Shown here: positions 52,513-63,933 of the stretch, one piece after another
How the letters are laid out: each line of letters starts with the position of its first letter
Position numbering within the stretch: position 1 is the stretch's first letter
Origin: Stercorarius parasiticus
Taxonomy: Eukaryota > Chordata > Aves > Charadriiformes > Stercorariidae
NCBI GenBank assembly: GCA_013396915.1
Contig: VWZL01001361.1
Span: forward strand, 230-64,229
Length of the DNA stretch: 64,000 nt
Direction: 5' to 3'
The notes under the pieces: generated by a model
Seen by the model: the letters and a program-made list of their open reading frames with translations, nothing else
What the model was told of the DNA's origin: nothing
Database searches by the model: none
Position numbers and translations under genes: made by a program

Positions 52513-52556
52513 GTCAGGCCCAGAGGCTGCTCAGTGGACCACCGCATCTCCTCAAC

Positions 52557-52670
52557 ATGGCTGCCGCTCCCCAGTGCTCTGGATGGGCCGAGAGCAGCAG
52601 CAGGCCTCAGCTGGTGGCCACGTTGAGAAGGCTTTTCCCCATTGTTCCCAACGGGGTCTGTGTTTTATGA
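52557..52670 (+). CDS. Short open frame behind a splice-acceptor-like site (weak)
   Basis: An ATG in good context (AACATGG) opens 37 codons beginning MAAAPQ and ending at TGA 52668-52670. Upstream, CTTGTTTTCCCCCCAG ending at 52512 is a convincing 3' splice site, so a spliced transcript could place this ATG near its 5' end. The ATGGCTGCC core also resembles a YY1 site. No homolog is recognised. It may be a small ORF in a lncRNA, an alternative first exon, or chance in a locally GC-rich patch. Confidence 0.12.
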   Translation: MAAAPQCSGWAESSSRPQLVATLRRLFPIVPNGVCVL

Positions 52671-54019
52671 TGCCTCACAGTATAGGCAGCAACCATCTCC
52701 CCCGAGGGCAACGGCAGTTTCTGTTTCATGGAGAACAATGGATGATGGTGGCCAGTCCAAAAGGGAACAATTCTGCATGGGGGGGAAAAAAACAACAACA
52801 AAACAACTTTTAGTTAGAAAAAATAACAGCAAGTATGGCCATTCATACGAAGCATCTGGGAGGAAAGCACCTATTGTGTCAGATCCTCTTTACAGACAAG
52901 CTGAGAGGGAAGCTGGAGGCAGCGTCCTCATTTTCTGGACTGAAGGGGAAGCCAGGAGCACCCTCCCTGGAGGAGTGATGGAGAGGAAAGCGGACATGTG
53001 TAGATGGCTGGCTCCAGGCTTGTAAGCAATGTGGGCAAAATCACATTTTGCTGCCCAAAGGAGAAGGGACAGGGTCACTTCTGCCATGACATGGAGGAAA
53101 GATGAGGAGCTGAGGCTCAGGGAAAAGCTGTGAAGAGCTGATCAGTTGCTGCCACCATCACCAGGAGACCAGAAGAGCTGGAGACACAGACCAATGCTGC
53201 TTGGCGGTGCTGCCCTCCTGCTCAGCCAGACCTGGTGCCCATGGAATCCCCTCGCTCCCACAGCAGCGGTGGTTGGCCTGGCTTTCTGAGTCTGTGGCAT
53301 AAGAAAAGCAGGTGGCAGGGCAGGGAGGTTTTGATGCCACCCTCAACCAACCTGATGCTCTCGGCAGCTGGCCACTCCACCTGAATTAAGTGCCGGTTTG
53401 GCATGTGAGGGGAGTGGGATTGTGTGAGCCTGGGGAATTTTACACATCTACAGGATAAAGCCAGGCTAAGGGAATAGAAACAAGGGGGTTGCGTATGAAG
53501 AATAATTAATGGTGGGAGGCGACAAATAAGCAGGAATTTGCAGTGCAAAAAGCAAAGGGTGCAAGAGTCTACTTCATCACCTTTTCATTGCTCCGATGAA
53601 ACAAAACGGCTGCAAACCCAGCCAAAGTATCCATAAACCATAGGTGTTCTGCGTTCCCCAGATGGGAACACAACAGTCAGAGCATTGCCATGAATGTGCA
53701 TATAAATGGTAAAATTAAAAAAAAAAAAATTAGCATTGAAAATCTTTATCTGGGAGTGTTATTTAATATTACATTAACACATGTGACTGATTTTTTTAGA
53801 GATAATTTTAACGACTCTGCATTTTATGTACTTCGGTCTTTCTGGTATCTAGAAATACACTTGGCTATGCCATATCTACATTCTTGTAAAGTGTTTATTT
53901 TGGTAGTTTGTGACAGTATTATATTTTAAATTAACATAAAACTACCAGCAAAATGTATATTGGACTGTACATTAATAAATGGATGTTAAATCACTACCAG
54001 TTACAGGTGTTAAGCCCCT
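52671..54019. other. Intergenic DNA, nothing firm
   Basis: Moderately GC-rich to 53500, then AT-rich. A weak MIR-like scrap occurs at about 53100-53130. No gene supported. Confidence 0.5.
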
Positions 54020-54230
54020 GATCTCAATTTAGCAATGAGTATTTTTGTTAACCACATAGAAGAAAATATGAAAGCACTGCTAGTAAAGTTTGCAGATGAT
54101 GCACAGCTTGGTGGAATGATAAACAGTACTGAAAAAGAGCCAGTTATACACAGCTGGGTTGTTTGGTAGGAAGGGGAACTCATTCAAACAATGTGCCTGA
54201 ACACACATAAACGGGGAAGGTCAGACACCT
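54020..54230 (+). mobile_element. Old CR1-type LINE fragment with reverse-transcriptase FADD motif
   Basis: AAAGTTTGCAGATGATGCAC encodes KFADDA, and the frame continues QLGGMINST. This corresponds to the KFADDTKLGG block that surrounds the catalytic Asp-Asp of CR1-family reverse transcriptases. A downstream NTHKRGRSDTW stretch matches, poorly, the CR1 MKFNKGKCQVLHLG block at the right distance. A stop codon interrupts the frame around 54170. It is much older than the two CR1 3' ends. Confidence 0.6.
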
Positions 54231-54377
54231 GGGAACAAAAAGCCTGTGTCACTCTTACCAGTTGGGGGACTGTGAAAACCACTGACACTGAAATTGGTAG
54301 ACAGAGATCAGATAGAAAGAATGTGAGCTCTCAGTGCAGTGCAGCAGCTAACACTATTCTCCAATATATAAATGCTA

Positions 54378-54440
54378 TTCATTGATCTATCAACCTGTGC
54401 ATCATCTGCAAACTTTCTTAGCAACACTTCCTTTTTTTTT
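54378..54440 (-). mobile_element. Second FADD-motif fragment, opposite orientation
   Basis: The minus strand again reads AAGTTTGCAGATGATGCACAG and encodes LLRKFADDAQVDRSM. It is identical over 21 bases to the plus-strand copy about 300 bases to the left. Similarity beyond this core is short, so it is either another LINE scrap or one arm of a local inversion or foldback. Confidence 0.5.
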
Positions 54441-57189
54441 TTCTTTTTTAGCAGATGGTTGAGTAGAAGCAGACAAATTATATTGAGAATAGCAATAGTA
54501 TTGTGGCACATTTTGGTGCTTACCCTGAACAGAAGAGCTTGAAAAACTGAAAAGATTAAGTAGCCACAATTGTAATTTAAAACATGTAAAGCCTGTATTA
54601 TGACAGTTTTGAAAAAAATCAGTCCATGTCATTTCTTTAAGAAAAAAAATTTTTATTATAAAGGGAGAAGATTTCTGAAAGTAAAACGTATTTTAGCTTA
54701 GAAGGCGATGCTGTTAAACAATCTAAAATTGGAAAGTGAAATTAAACTAATTTAGATTGGAAATAGGGCATATCTTTTAGAAACTGGAACAATTTATAAA
54801 AATAAATCATAGGTTTTATATCAATGACTTTTCAAAAGTGTCTGGTGCCTAATGACCCCTGATTTAAATGCAAATTAGGCAAGCAGATCTCTCTGTACCC
54901 TACTCTCACATCTTTAAGATCCTTATTTCAAGAAGCAGATTGAGGGATTCACTTCATTATTCTTTGTAGAGTCTCTTCTGAGAACCTTGGACAGACATTA
55001 AGTCACAAGCAAATGTTCACACTGTAATATATCCTCTAGAGAAAGTGAGAGAGATGTCATGCTAATTGCCATTGTAAAAAGGCAGCTGTGAGGTTCTCTT
55101 ACTAAACTGAACAACCAGAGTTACAAAGCAGAGGTTCGGAATGTGTGAATTCCTACCTATTCCTAAATTTTCCAAATCTGTTTGCTTACCAGATTTTTCC
55201 TAACAGGCAATTTCTTAAATTTGCCAAGCTTGTTTAAAACTTTTAAGTGCTTCATTTTTCTACTAATTCCAGTAATAATATTTGCAGTCTTAAGAGTCCT
55301 TAATATCTTCACAGGTATGGAAATATCACCATCAGCTGGGTACATCTGAAGGAGGTTTGACAGATGGGGGAAATGATTAGGAGAGAAAAGACCATCCTCA
55401 CTAATAATGTTGCCCAAAGTAAAACTCTAGTCCACGGACTATTACTTGAAGACATCCTTCCACTTACAGAAAGGAATTGCTGCTGCATACCAACAAAAGA
55501 CTCCTTGGTGCCCCAGATAATTATGACTGAAGAACCAGTCAAGACGATTTTCTCAAACTGTTTCCCAGATTTGTCCCAGCTTTGCATACAATTTAACAGA
55601 TCTTTTGATACAATGGGGTGAGGGAGTACATGAATCTAGTGAAATATATTCTGGGCGGTATTTGCGTTGATGCATATTAGCATATTGAAGTTTTAAAAGG
55701 AGGGTATTTATGTGGGAGATAGGAAGGTCTGAGGGCAGCATCTAAACCAATAAATGTCCTTCTTTCCAGGGCTAAATTCCTGTAAGAATACCAGAAAGTA
55801 TGAGAAAGTACTGCATATCTGGCCCCCAGTGCTTCTTACATCTTTTCTCTCCTTTTCCAGTCTTGTGTTCTTTAAAAGCAGACAGATATGGATGATACGT
55901 CAGCACTAATTTTTTTTCTTTGTGAAGTCCGTTGACACAGCCATTTTTTCCTGTCTGTGGATTTCATTTAACTTATAGGGGGTAAGTATGTCCATTCACC
56001 ATTTCTACTGACAGTCCCTAAGAACACTTATCTGGGCAGCAATATTTGCATATAAAACTGCATTTCAGATACAAAAGACAGGCATTATTAAAAGCATTGC
56101 TTATGTTACACCCAAAAATATGTTAAGCATTTTAGAGATATAGAATGAGATAGTTCTCTGCTGGCAACAATGATTGAAGGGCTCCTCAGACACCCAGGCT
56201 GGATTAACCACTGGAAATAATAGCAGAATTGGGTTTTCTATTTACTGTAGTAAAGCAACCTTGTCTATAAACTCCTTATTGCTGCAAACCAAAGGTGTGT
56301 GTCTGGGGAGGGCAAGCTTTTCCCCTTGATGTTCCAGAACATGGAAATACAATCCTTTTTCAGACACAGATGTTTGCAATAGAAAACTTTCACTCCACTC
56401 TCTTCTGTTTTTAATCTGCTCATGACAGGAAACACAGATTCAAAATGAATGTAAAGAACAGAGTCACCATAACTGATGATAATACAAAAGAACGTGTAGG
56501 AAAGAATTCTTTTTCCCAACATATTATAGGGAGAAAAGGTTTACAGATTTCAGAAGATTCTAGGTGGTTTTATTTCTCAGTGGCTACCAGTACAGCGTTT
56601 TTCCATGAACATCACAGGACACATAGCTCTCTGCAATGCTATGGTACTATCAACAGTTTCAGCATACAAAAGATAATACAACACTTCTTTATGCTCTCTG
56701 CCAGATCTTCAGTGCTTTCAAATGGCTACCCTGCCAAAGCTTCACTGAACAGACAGATGTATAAAAATAGCCAAAGATTCTTCCACAGCATATGTAAAAT
56801 GTAAAATGAAACAGGTAAGAGTAATTGATTCACCCTCTTCAGCCAGACTTGCTGCTAACCTCTAGGGTCTTAAGAATTTCAAAGATGTGCTTTTAAACTT
56901 TGCCAACCTACACGTCTCAAGTGAAGTTCTTTATGTATGACAATGGGAAGGGTATGACTGGACTCTTTCCTGTGCTTTTGGGTTGCCTGTTCCAACTTCT
57001 CCTCTTACTCTGTTCAGATCCCACCATACCTGGTCTCCCTTCTCTGCCTTCTCTGCTTTGCCTAAATCCCCTTTTCTTCCTTGCTAATGACATCCTTCAC
57101 TTAAAAAACAACATGAGTCACCACATTTACATGGCAATTTCTGCAAATTCATTTATCACACTGTGTCACACATACACTCTTTGATCTGT
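54441..57189. other. AT-rich intergenic DNA with minor relics
   Basis: At 54815-54860 the words GACTTTTCAAAAGTGTCTGG and TGCCTAATG resemble another ancient amniote repeat. A SOX/POU-like motif pair lies at 55058-55075. No gene supported. Confidence 0.5.
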
Positions 57190-57350
57190 GCCCACTTTGT
57201 GTAGATTGTGAGCTATTTGGAGCAGGGGCTGTCACCCTGGTACGTGCTTGAGCAATGCACGGCACAAAGGGATCCTGTTTTAGACAGTACCTGAGCAATC
57301 CTGTAGCAAACAATAAAAACAATTGTAATTATAATTACCCCTCCCCCAAG
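57190..57350 (+). mobile_element. L3/CR1-L3-like ancient LINE 3' tail
   Basis: Ordered blocks match the remembered 3' end of amniote L3-type LINEs. They are AGATTGTGAGCTATTTGG, AGCAGGGGCTGTC, then CAATGCACGGCACAAAGGGA and TCCTG (consensus: CAGCACCTAGCACAATGGGG TCCTG). An A/T-rich tail with AATAAAAACAATTGTAATTA follows. The orientation is sense. It is heavily diverged and non-coding. Confidence 0.6.
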
Positions 57351-60300
57351 CTACATTAAAAAACATGATCAAACACTCCGAAATTGAGAAATGACAGCAT
57401 CAACTCTGTGATTTGATTTTAATTCATTTCCCTCTCTTCTTCTGTATAAATATTATGATACTGTCTCTAGCTATATGATAGCATACAATTTTTTTATGCA
57501 AGGGTCTTGCATCATTGATTATTGTTCATTTTTTTAATATTTTTTATTCAAAATGGTGTCCTAAAATTTTCTTACCATAGGATTTTCTGTCATAATCCCT
57601 CAACTGAGTAGAAAATTACTAATGTTTTTCTACATTATTCTTTGTTACTTTTATCAGAGAATGTGAATGATTCAAGAGTATTAGTGCCATTATTTTGACA
57701 ACACTGACTTGAATAGCTGTTACTCTTACTCAAACAGCACAAATAGATTAAGCATAAAAAATAAAACTTAAATGTTGAATTAATAGACATAGGTTCTAAT
57801 ATTTTAGGCTGTTTCATGTTTTTAGCATATGGTATATTAGAAGCACAGTAGCAAAAAATAAGCTTTCTGCTAGGAGTGCACAGAATTTCTGCTAATTTTT
57901 CAGGTGAGGAACACACAATATTTTTTGACCGTGGCAAGGAATAAAGCCAGGTTTTCAAAATTTATTCAGTTTCTTTAACCATTCTTCCTTTTTACAATCT
58001 GCTGCCAAGAAGGAACCAACTTCTAATTTCTACGTTAAATAAGATGAGAAGGCTGTGCATGAAAACTCTCTACACATCCCTAACTAATTTCCAGGACCCC
58101 ATTCGCACTGTAGACCAACCAAGGCTGGGTCCTGTGTAAAGCACTGCCTCTTCAAGGCTTCATGAAAAGAAAAGTTTTGTGGGCTGTAGCCCGGCTACAG
58201 AGCTCTTTCTACCTGGAAAAAAGAATCACAACTTTCTGTTTCACTCCTAGCACTATCCTGCATTTTCACTAATCACTAATTTGAGCATATGCTCAAGTCT
58301 TCTCTTAAATCATTTTACAGCTATTGTCTGTAGTTTTTTCCTGGATTTTTCAAGATCTTTTTTTAAGCACAGAAACCCAAAGTGGACGTAGTATTTACTG
58401 ACTGGTATCCCAGTACCAAAAAATCACTTAATTGACCAGTTCAGCAACAGGACTGCACTATCAGAGAGAGCTGCTTGTCCAACACAAACTCTAGATGTTT
58501 TGCAGAATCACTGTGTCCCAGGAGACACACGCTCAGCAGAAAGATGCTGTTTAGAACTCTTGTCTCTAAGTCAACAGTCACCGTGGCAGTAGAATTGCAC
58601 AGAGAATTACACTAGTGATATTTTGACTGAGTTCTGGTTGACGTTCACCCATTACTGGTATTTTCCTAATTTGGGCTCAGTAGCAGATTCTGCACATCTA
58701 AACAGTCTTGAATGGATTCACAGTGTGCATTGGGGTAATACGGGTAGGGGAAAAGTGTCTAGGAGTCATACATGAGAAAGGTCAGAAGAGTTTCGGCAGC
58801 AGCGGGAAATTTCAGAGCACAATAAATATGAGTAGTGAATCTTTCTCCTCCCCTAACTTGGCCATCTCTCAGGATGCAAGCTGTCTCTTCTTCTCTGGGA
58901 TTCTCAACCCAACCTCCTCTTCTTCTCACCTGCCTTGCACATTCACACCACTCTCCCTCTCTGCCTGCACCAACAGCATCCCGTGCTTATTCTTCTGCCC
59001 TTTCTAAATTTTTGTCATATTAGCGGGCTCTTCTTGTGTTAAAGAGCTATTGTAAATATTGCATTGATTTTTTTGTTTTGTTCAGCTTGAGTTTGGGTTC
59101 AACAAAGACTTCAAAGTAATAACTCAGGCTCAGTTCTGGTTAATGAAAAAATACCAAACAATTCTAATTCAAGTTTTTACTTCAGTTTCAATTTGATTTT
59201 AAAACATGCTTTGTTTTAATAGACTCCTATTATCAGAATGGTTTGAGTGATAACCATGTTTTTAGTGTTATTTACAAGTCTGTCAATATTTGTGTCAAGG
59301 GTACATTTCAACATCAATTATTCAGTACCTATTTCCAGATTACAGGTAACAGTATTGAGTAGGGCAAGGCACGGGTCACCCGTGCTCTACCAGAAGTCTC
59401 CCAATTCAAATCTAACAAGTACTTTTGGAGAGCTGTCAGCTAATCAGCCCATAGTCATTTAATGTGTGCTTCTCTGGTATGTTTAATTAGAATGCTCTGT
59501 GGTACTAAGTCAAAGGTATTACAAAAGTCTAAAAAGTATCACCTTTTACAGTTCCATTTATTAACTCAAATTCTAATAACCTCGAAAATTAACACTAATA
59601 CTTTTTAAGTAGTATTAACCATACCTTCATTCTTTAGTCTTTTATCACTGAATCCCACATAGCTTTTTTTTCTTCATCATTTTGCCTCAAACCACTTACT
59701 GATTTACAATAACATTATAATATTTCTATTTAGTAGATGCTGAAAGCTTTCTCCTTGGTAATTACATACTGGAAAACAGCTTGCTTTTAAATTACTTACA
59801 ACTGAAAAACTGTCTTAACATTTCTTTATCACATTATCTCAATTTTCTTTACAACTTTTTGAAGCTAAGTTTATATTCCATTTGCCTCTTCAGCATCCCC
59901 CTCTTCACCATGTTAGTTAAAGACAACTCTGCCTGCTCCAATTAGTCTCCAGTGGAGAACAGTTCTAGTTAGCGAGACAGAGGCGAAGCCATCTGTGCAT
60001 CCCTCCCACCATCAGGGTTGTCACCTGATGCTCCACTCAAAGCATGTCTTCAGTCTCACGTTAGTGGAGCACCCACAGACTGCTTTTCCTTAGGACTGCA
60101 AAATCTCAAAAAATCACCTGACTTTTTTCCAGCTTCTTCCCTGATGTTTCCTACGATTCAAGCACCTTCATGTGATTTTTGCCTACTTACGTTCTCAAAA
60201 ATGGACGACACATTTTTGCTGAAACATAACACTGAATAAAAATGTCAGACAAAGATGAACATTGCACATAGAAGTTTTCAGCTCAAATTATAAACAATAT

Positions 60301-60389
60301 CTATAGTGATGATGCAAGAGATGAAAAAATTATACGCACAATTTCTGGGTTCAAGTTAAAGTTCTTACTAAGCGTGCAAAGTAGATTTT
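57351..60389. other. AT-rich intergenic DNA, nothing recognised
   Basis: Strongly AT-rich between 57480 and 57560. No gene or firm repeat found. Confidence 0.55.
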
Positions 60390-60399
60390 TTACAATTTG

Positions 60400-60485
60400 T
60401 CTTATAGTAGAGTCCGGGGAACTAAATGAAGATTAGGCTCCAATGTACTAAGCACTGTACATGCACAGTTTTAAAATTTAAAAAT
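60400..60485 (-). mobile_element. L3-like ancient LINE 3' fragment, reversed
   Basis: TCCAATGTACTAAGCACTGT followed by ACATGCACAG mirrors the L3-type consensus in reverse (CCATTGTGCTAGGCGCTGTA, CAAACACAG). The bases before it (TAGAGTCCGGGGAACTAAAT) line up with the preceding consensus block. Minus-strand relic of the same kind as at 57.2 kb. Confidence 0.5.
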
Positions 60486-62279
60486 TGTTATTAACTAATG
60501 CATCAAAGTGAAAACAGTTACGTAAACTTACAGTGTTTTTAGCTAAGAAAATTACTTCGGGATTTTAGAGTTAGAAACATTCTATGGTAATATCCTCAGT
60601 GATAGGGTTTGGACTAACCTTGCTGAGTACTGAGTTGACTACTGGAAATAATCATCCGTATGCTACATAGTGCCACTAGTAACACACCTACAACTGCACT
60701 TTCTTTCCCAATTGCTGGTTTGTTTCCCCAAATCCTGCCGTAACAGATTCCCACAGTCACTGCCCCAGATGTTTCCAGCTCTGCAGAGAAGACACAGTTA
60801 ACATCACCTGATCATTGGTAACGAGCATTTTGTGGTTCCCCAGCCTGGGAACTGAACTGGGTAGAAACCTGACACCCTTCTCAAAAGAGCCATCAGGAAG
60901 GGTTGAGGTGCAACATCGTTAAGAGCATGTTAAACCTCATTTATAACCTCAGCGTTACTTATTGTTTTGGCTCTGTTTTCTAGGGAACCAGGAGCAGCAT
61001 GGGCACGAAGAGTGGATTTGGGGATGCACAGTGCCAGGGGTGAAAGACAGTGAGAGCTGCTTTCACCTTGGCATTCAGGACAAAGCAGGGCAGAGAGAAC
61101 TTCCCACGGTTTTCCGTGGGGATTTACTTTATTTTCATGAGTGAAGAGGAGGTGGGCAGAGGCAGGTATCTTCAAGCAGGGGGCCAGGCTGTGGACTTCC
61201 CAGCGAAAAAGCTGCTGCGGGCACAAGTCAGGCGGCCTGAAGTGAGCAGGATTATACAGGAGATTATACAGGGGCAGGGAGGACACACTGCTGAGAAGAC
61301 CAGTTTCAAGGGCAACCTGCCCATGAGGCAGGATTCATGAAAGAGATCTTCATTTATGCTGTTCCTGTTGCCAGACTTCAGAGTCGTTCAGCTATTATGG
61401 CAGGCAGCTTGGAACAGATTGTGTATTTGCTGTATGCTCATGAGAAAGATTCAAGTTTCAAGCTGGAAATGTGTCTGTCTTCAAGCTTGAGCAGTGTTAT
61501 GTATCTACTGGCACCCTTATAGTTCTCATGTTTAAGTGTTTGATAATGCAGCCATAGTTATTTGAAGATGCAATTTGTGTGGTTTCAGCTTTGTTTCACT
61601 GGCGTGCACAGTTCATCATTATGCTGGATTTATCATGCCCTGGAAAAGTTCCTCTATACTTTTTGTTGTACGTATTTCTTGCACGCAACTAGAATATGTC
61701 GGCAGAACGTATGTAGTTAAGAAGAAAGCATCATTTTGCTGGAGAGATTAATTGTATTTTGGGTATCTTGACTTTTAAGAGCTTATTTTCAAATTCCTTG
61801 ATTTACTGTTCTTCAGTGCTCTCTAAGCCAGCGTTATGGAAAGCCACTTCATCAAGTCTGTTTCCTTGGTAAGACAGCCTTAAAAATGGCAACTAACAGG
61901 TACTCCAGGGAATTACTGCTAAAATTCTGAGAAACCCAACTATGGCATAACCTGTCTGTAGGAAAATTTAATCTAAGGTGAGGCAGTCAGCCCTTGGTGT
62001 ATGACCTGATCAAACATGAATTAGGCTTAGTCCTGTCAGCAAAGCTCTCAAAGTTCTTGCTATTAATGTAAGTGCTCAGCTTTATCTTAAATCTTACTAA
62101 ATGAGGCCTAACGCTGTGTCAGTCAGTGAATTTTGTGGGTTAGCTGTTCCATCAGTATCTTCAACTCATAATCTCTCTGTAGTCTCACTGTTGCAAAGCC
62201 AAATCATTTAAGATCAGAAGCGGACAGTGCTTGAATCCCAGCCTGTGTAGGCTTTCTTTCCTCCAATCCCGACCTTCGT
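60486..62279. other. Sequence upstream of the CpG island, no gene supported
   Basis: Open frames at 60930-61286 (minus) and 61050-61340 (plus) overlap each other on opposite strands and have no recognised family. A short GATTATACAGG duplication lies at 61250-61272. Confidence 0.5.
61310..61343 (+). repeat. 34-bp direct repeat, copy 1 (hairpin core)
   Basis: GGGCAACCTGCCCATGAGGC and the following AGGATTCATGAAAG are repeated 970 bases downstream with about five differences. The core CCTGCC-CATGA-GGCAGG is a perfect 6-bp hairpin. Confidence 0.75.
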
Positions 62280-62313
62280 GGGCAGCCTGCCCATGAGGCA
62301 GGACCCAGGAAAG
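62280..62313 (+). repeat. 34-bp direct repeat, copy 2, at CpG-island edge
   Basis: Second copy of the repeat at 61310-61343. It keeps the perfect CCTGCC/GGCAGG hairpin core and lies where the CpG-rich DNA begins. Confidence 0.75.
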
Positions 62314-62434
62314 TAAAGACGGGACGCCCCGGCGTTGGCACCGCGGGCGAACCAGAACTGACAAGATCCGGCCTCGCCAACGGCTGTCCCAACACCACGC
62401 CCGCGCGCCCCAACCGCCCCGCGCCGCTCACCCC

Positions 62435-62442
62435 CACGTGAC
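62435..62442. promoter_or_regulatory. CACGTGAC E-box (USF/MiT-type)
   Basis: Canonical CACGTG core with AC flank inside the CpG island. Confidence 0.6.
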
Positions 62443-62470
62443 TGCGCCCTCCAGCGGCCCCTCCGGGTGT

Positions 62471-62485
62471 ACGCATGCGCATTGG
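62471..62485. promoter_or_regulatory. NRF1 site with adjacent inverted CCAAT box
   Basis: ACGCATGCGCA matches the NRF1 GCGCATGCGC motif with one change. ATTGG, the inverted CCAAT core, directly follows at 62481-62485. Confidence 0.65.
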
Positions 62486-62531
62486 GGACGGCGGGCACCC
62501 ACCCCCATCCCCACCCCACCCCCGTTGCTCA

Positions 62532-62541
62532 GCGCATGCGC
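62532..62541. promoter_or_regulatory. Perfect NRF1 palindrome GCGCATGCGC
   Basis: Exact consensus, 61 bases from the first NRF1-like site. An ETS-type CCTTCCGG follows at 62546-62553. Confidence 0.75.
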
Positions 62542-62594
62542 CGATCCTTCCGGGCTGCTGCCCTATTTCCCTCCCCCCCACCCCGCCCCNGGTA

Positions 62595-62620
62595 GCGGAA
62601 GCGTTGGGTTGCTCCCGCCC
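62595..62620. promoter_or_regulatory. ETS-type GCGGAAGC and GC box CCCGCCC
   Basis: GCGGAAGC at 62595-62602 fits an ETS core, and CCCGCCC at 62614-62620 fits SP/KLF. Transcription probably starts close to here. Confidence 0.5.
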
Positions 62621-62639
62621 CTCACGCCGCCGTTCTTTC

Positions 62640-62799
62640 AGCCCCGTCCCTCCTGCTTTCCAGCTGGTTGTCTCTGGCGCCTCTCAGACGTAGGGGCTTC
62701 TCCTCAGCCGGTCACGCGGGGTTTAGGGGCAGGGGAGAGGGGGAGGCCTGAAGCAGCGAGTGAGGTGTGGGGGCGCAGCGGCTACTCCTGCCGCGGCCG
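62640..62799 (+). other. Probable non-coding first exon (5' UTR)
   Basis: Downstream of the promoter motifs no ATG occurs until about 62950, so any first exon here is 5' UTR. A possible donor is GCGGCCG/GTGGGT with GT at 62800-62801; alternatives are AC/GTAGGG near 62690 and CAG/GTTGTC near 62811. The start and end are guesses based on motif positions. Confidence 0.35.
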
Positions 62800-62987
62800 G
62801 TGGGTGTCCAGGTTGTCGTTCAAGCGTTGAGGTGTCACTGGACGTTATTCAGCCTCGGTCTTTTCCCCTAGAGCGTTATCTGCCGATTTTAACTGTACCT
62901 ACAGGCTGCAAACTCCTGTCTTCTCCAGCAGGGAAAAAAAAAAAAACCACATGGGAGGATATACGTCAACTCACTGCCTTGGTACTT

Positions 62988-63066
62988 NNNNNNNNNNNNN
63001 NNNNNNNNNNNNNNNNNNNNNNNNNNNNNNNNNNNNNNNNNNNNNNNNNNNNNNNNNNNNNNNNNN
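62988..63066. other. Assembly gap (79 N)
   Basis: Run of undetermined bases about 40 bases past an A13 tract (62934-62946). It interrupts the presumed first intron or second exon of the right-edge gene, so part of that gene could be hidden. Confidence 0.98.
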
Positions 63067-63933
63067 ACAAAATTGATATAAAGGAGCAATTGATTGCATT
63101 GATCGTATTTAGGAAGATACCCTAAGCAGTCAGCCGGGTGAGGTAGGAATATATTCAGCAAGCATGTGTGCAGGCAACCTCCCTCATGAAACTTTGTTTT
63201 ACCAATCTAAATTTTTATGTAGCTTGTTTTTAAAGTGAGTGGAAGAATTATTTATTAAAACAATCTGATGACAATAATACTAATGTTGCATCATTTTAGT
63301 GAATGTTTGTTTCCCTTAGCTGGACAATTGGCTTTTTCATGAAAACCATGCTCACATTCATGTATCATCCAAATCCTGAATGGTATGCTATGTTTCTACA
63401 GTGGAACATTTTATCCAGAATGAGTGTCAGGATAGATGTGTCTCATGTTGCTTGTAAGGAGAAATGGGATAAGTAGAAGATCAAAGATGACTTTCAGTTT
63501 CTTGATGTTATCCATGCTATCTGTGACCTTGCAACAACTGAATACTATCTGTTGCCCTCTACCACAGAGTTGTTATTCTGAGAATTTCAAGCTAAAACAC
63601 ACAGTAGTACACAAAAAGTTGGTGTATATAATAGTGAGTTTGGGTAAACTACAAGTTGCAGGAATGTTTGAGTTATTTCAGAACTAGGATTTTTAAGGTT
63701 AAATTTAAGAAATTAAGGCATATTTCAGTTACTTATCAGGAAAGCTAATAGCATGCAAATAACTTTGATTCTGCCCTTTCTGTTGAGGAGGTAGTATGGG
63801 AGGGAAAGAGGGAGAACCTGTTATCCCCTATGAAACTTTCATAATCAATATTTTACTTAGTATTTTTAGTATGCTTTCTACTCGGTGTTACTATGGGGCA
63901 GAGGTAAGGTTGTTGTGCTTGGTTTTGTTTCAG
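63067..63933. other. Presumed intron, nothing else recognised
   Basis: AT-rich DNA between the gap and the exon-like segment. A donor-like CCGG/GTGAGG occurs near 63138-63144 but no matching exon can be defined. The end (63911-63933) is a T-rich tract and AG that form a good 3' splice site. Confidence 0.4.

Larger units (their letters stand above)
62310..62850 (+). promoter_or_regulatory. CpG-island promoter, probably of the gene on the right edge
   Basis: CpG dinucleotides are abundant here and rare in the rest of the window, with an abrupt rise in GC. The island holds two NRF1 palindromes, a CACGTGAC E-box, ETS-type CCTTCCGG and GCGGAAG sites, an ATTGG (inverted CCAAT) and several CCCGCCC GC boxes. 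I see no TATA box. This set is typical of broad housekeeping promoters. The direction is inferred from the exon-like segment at 63934 on the plus strand. A divergent minus-strand transcript is possible, but the minus-strand open frame across the island (62581-62204) looks like a GC-driven artefact. One undetermined base is at 62590. Confidence 0.85.

Noticed and set aside
62204..62581. Minus-strand 125-codon frame across the CpG island
   Set aside because: Gly/Arg/Pro-rich product driven by GC composition and running through the NRF1 sites; an overlapping frame of similar length exists.
62438..63125. Plus-strand frames across the CpG island and the N gap
   Set aside because: They include undetermined bases as X residues and have no recognised domain; promoter DNA, not coding.
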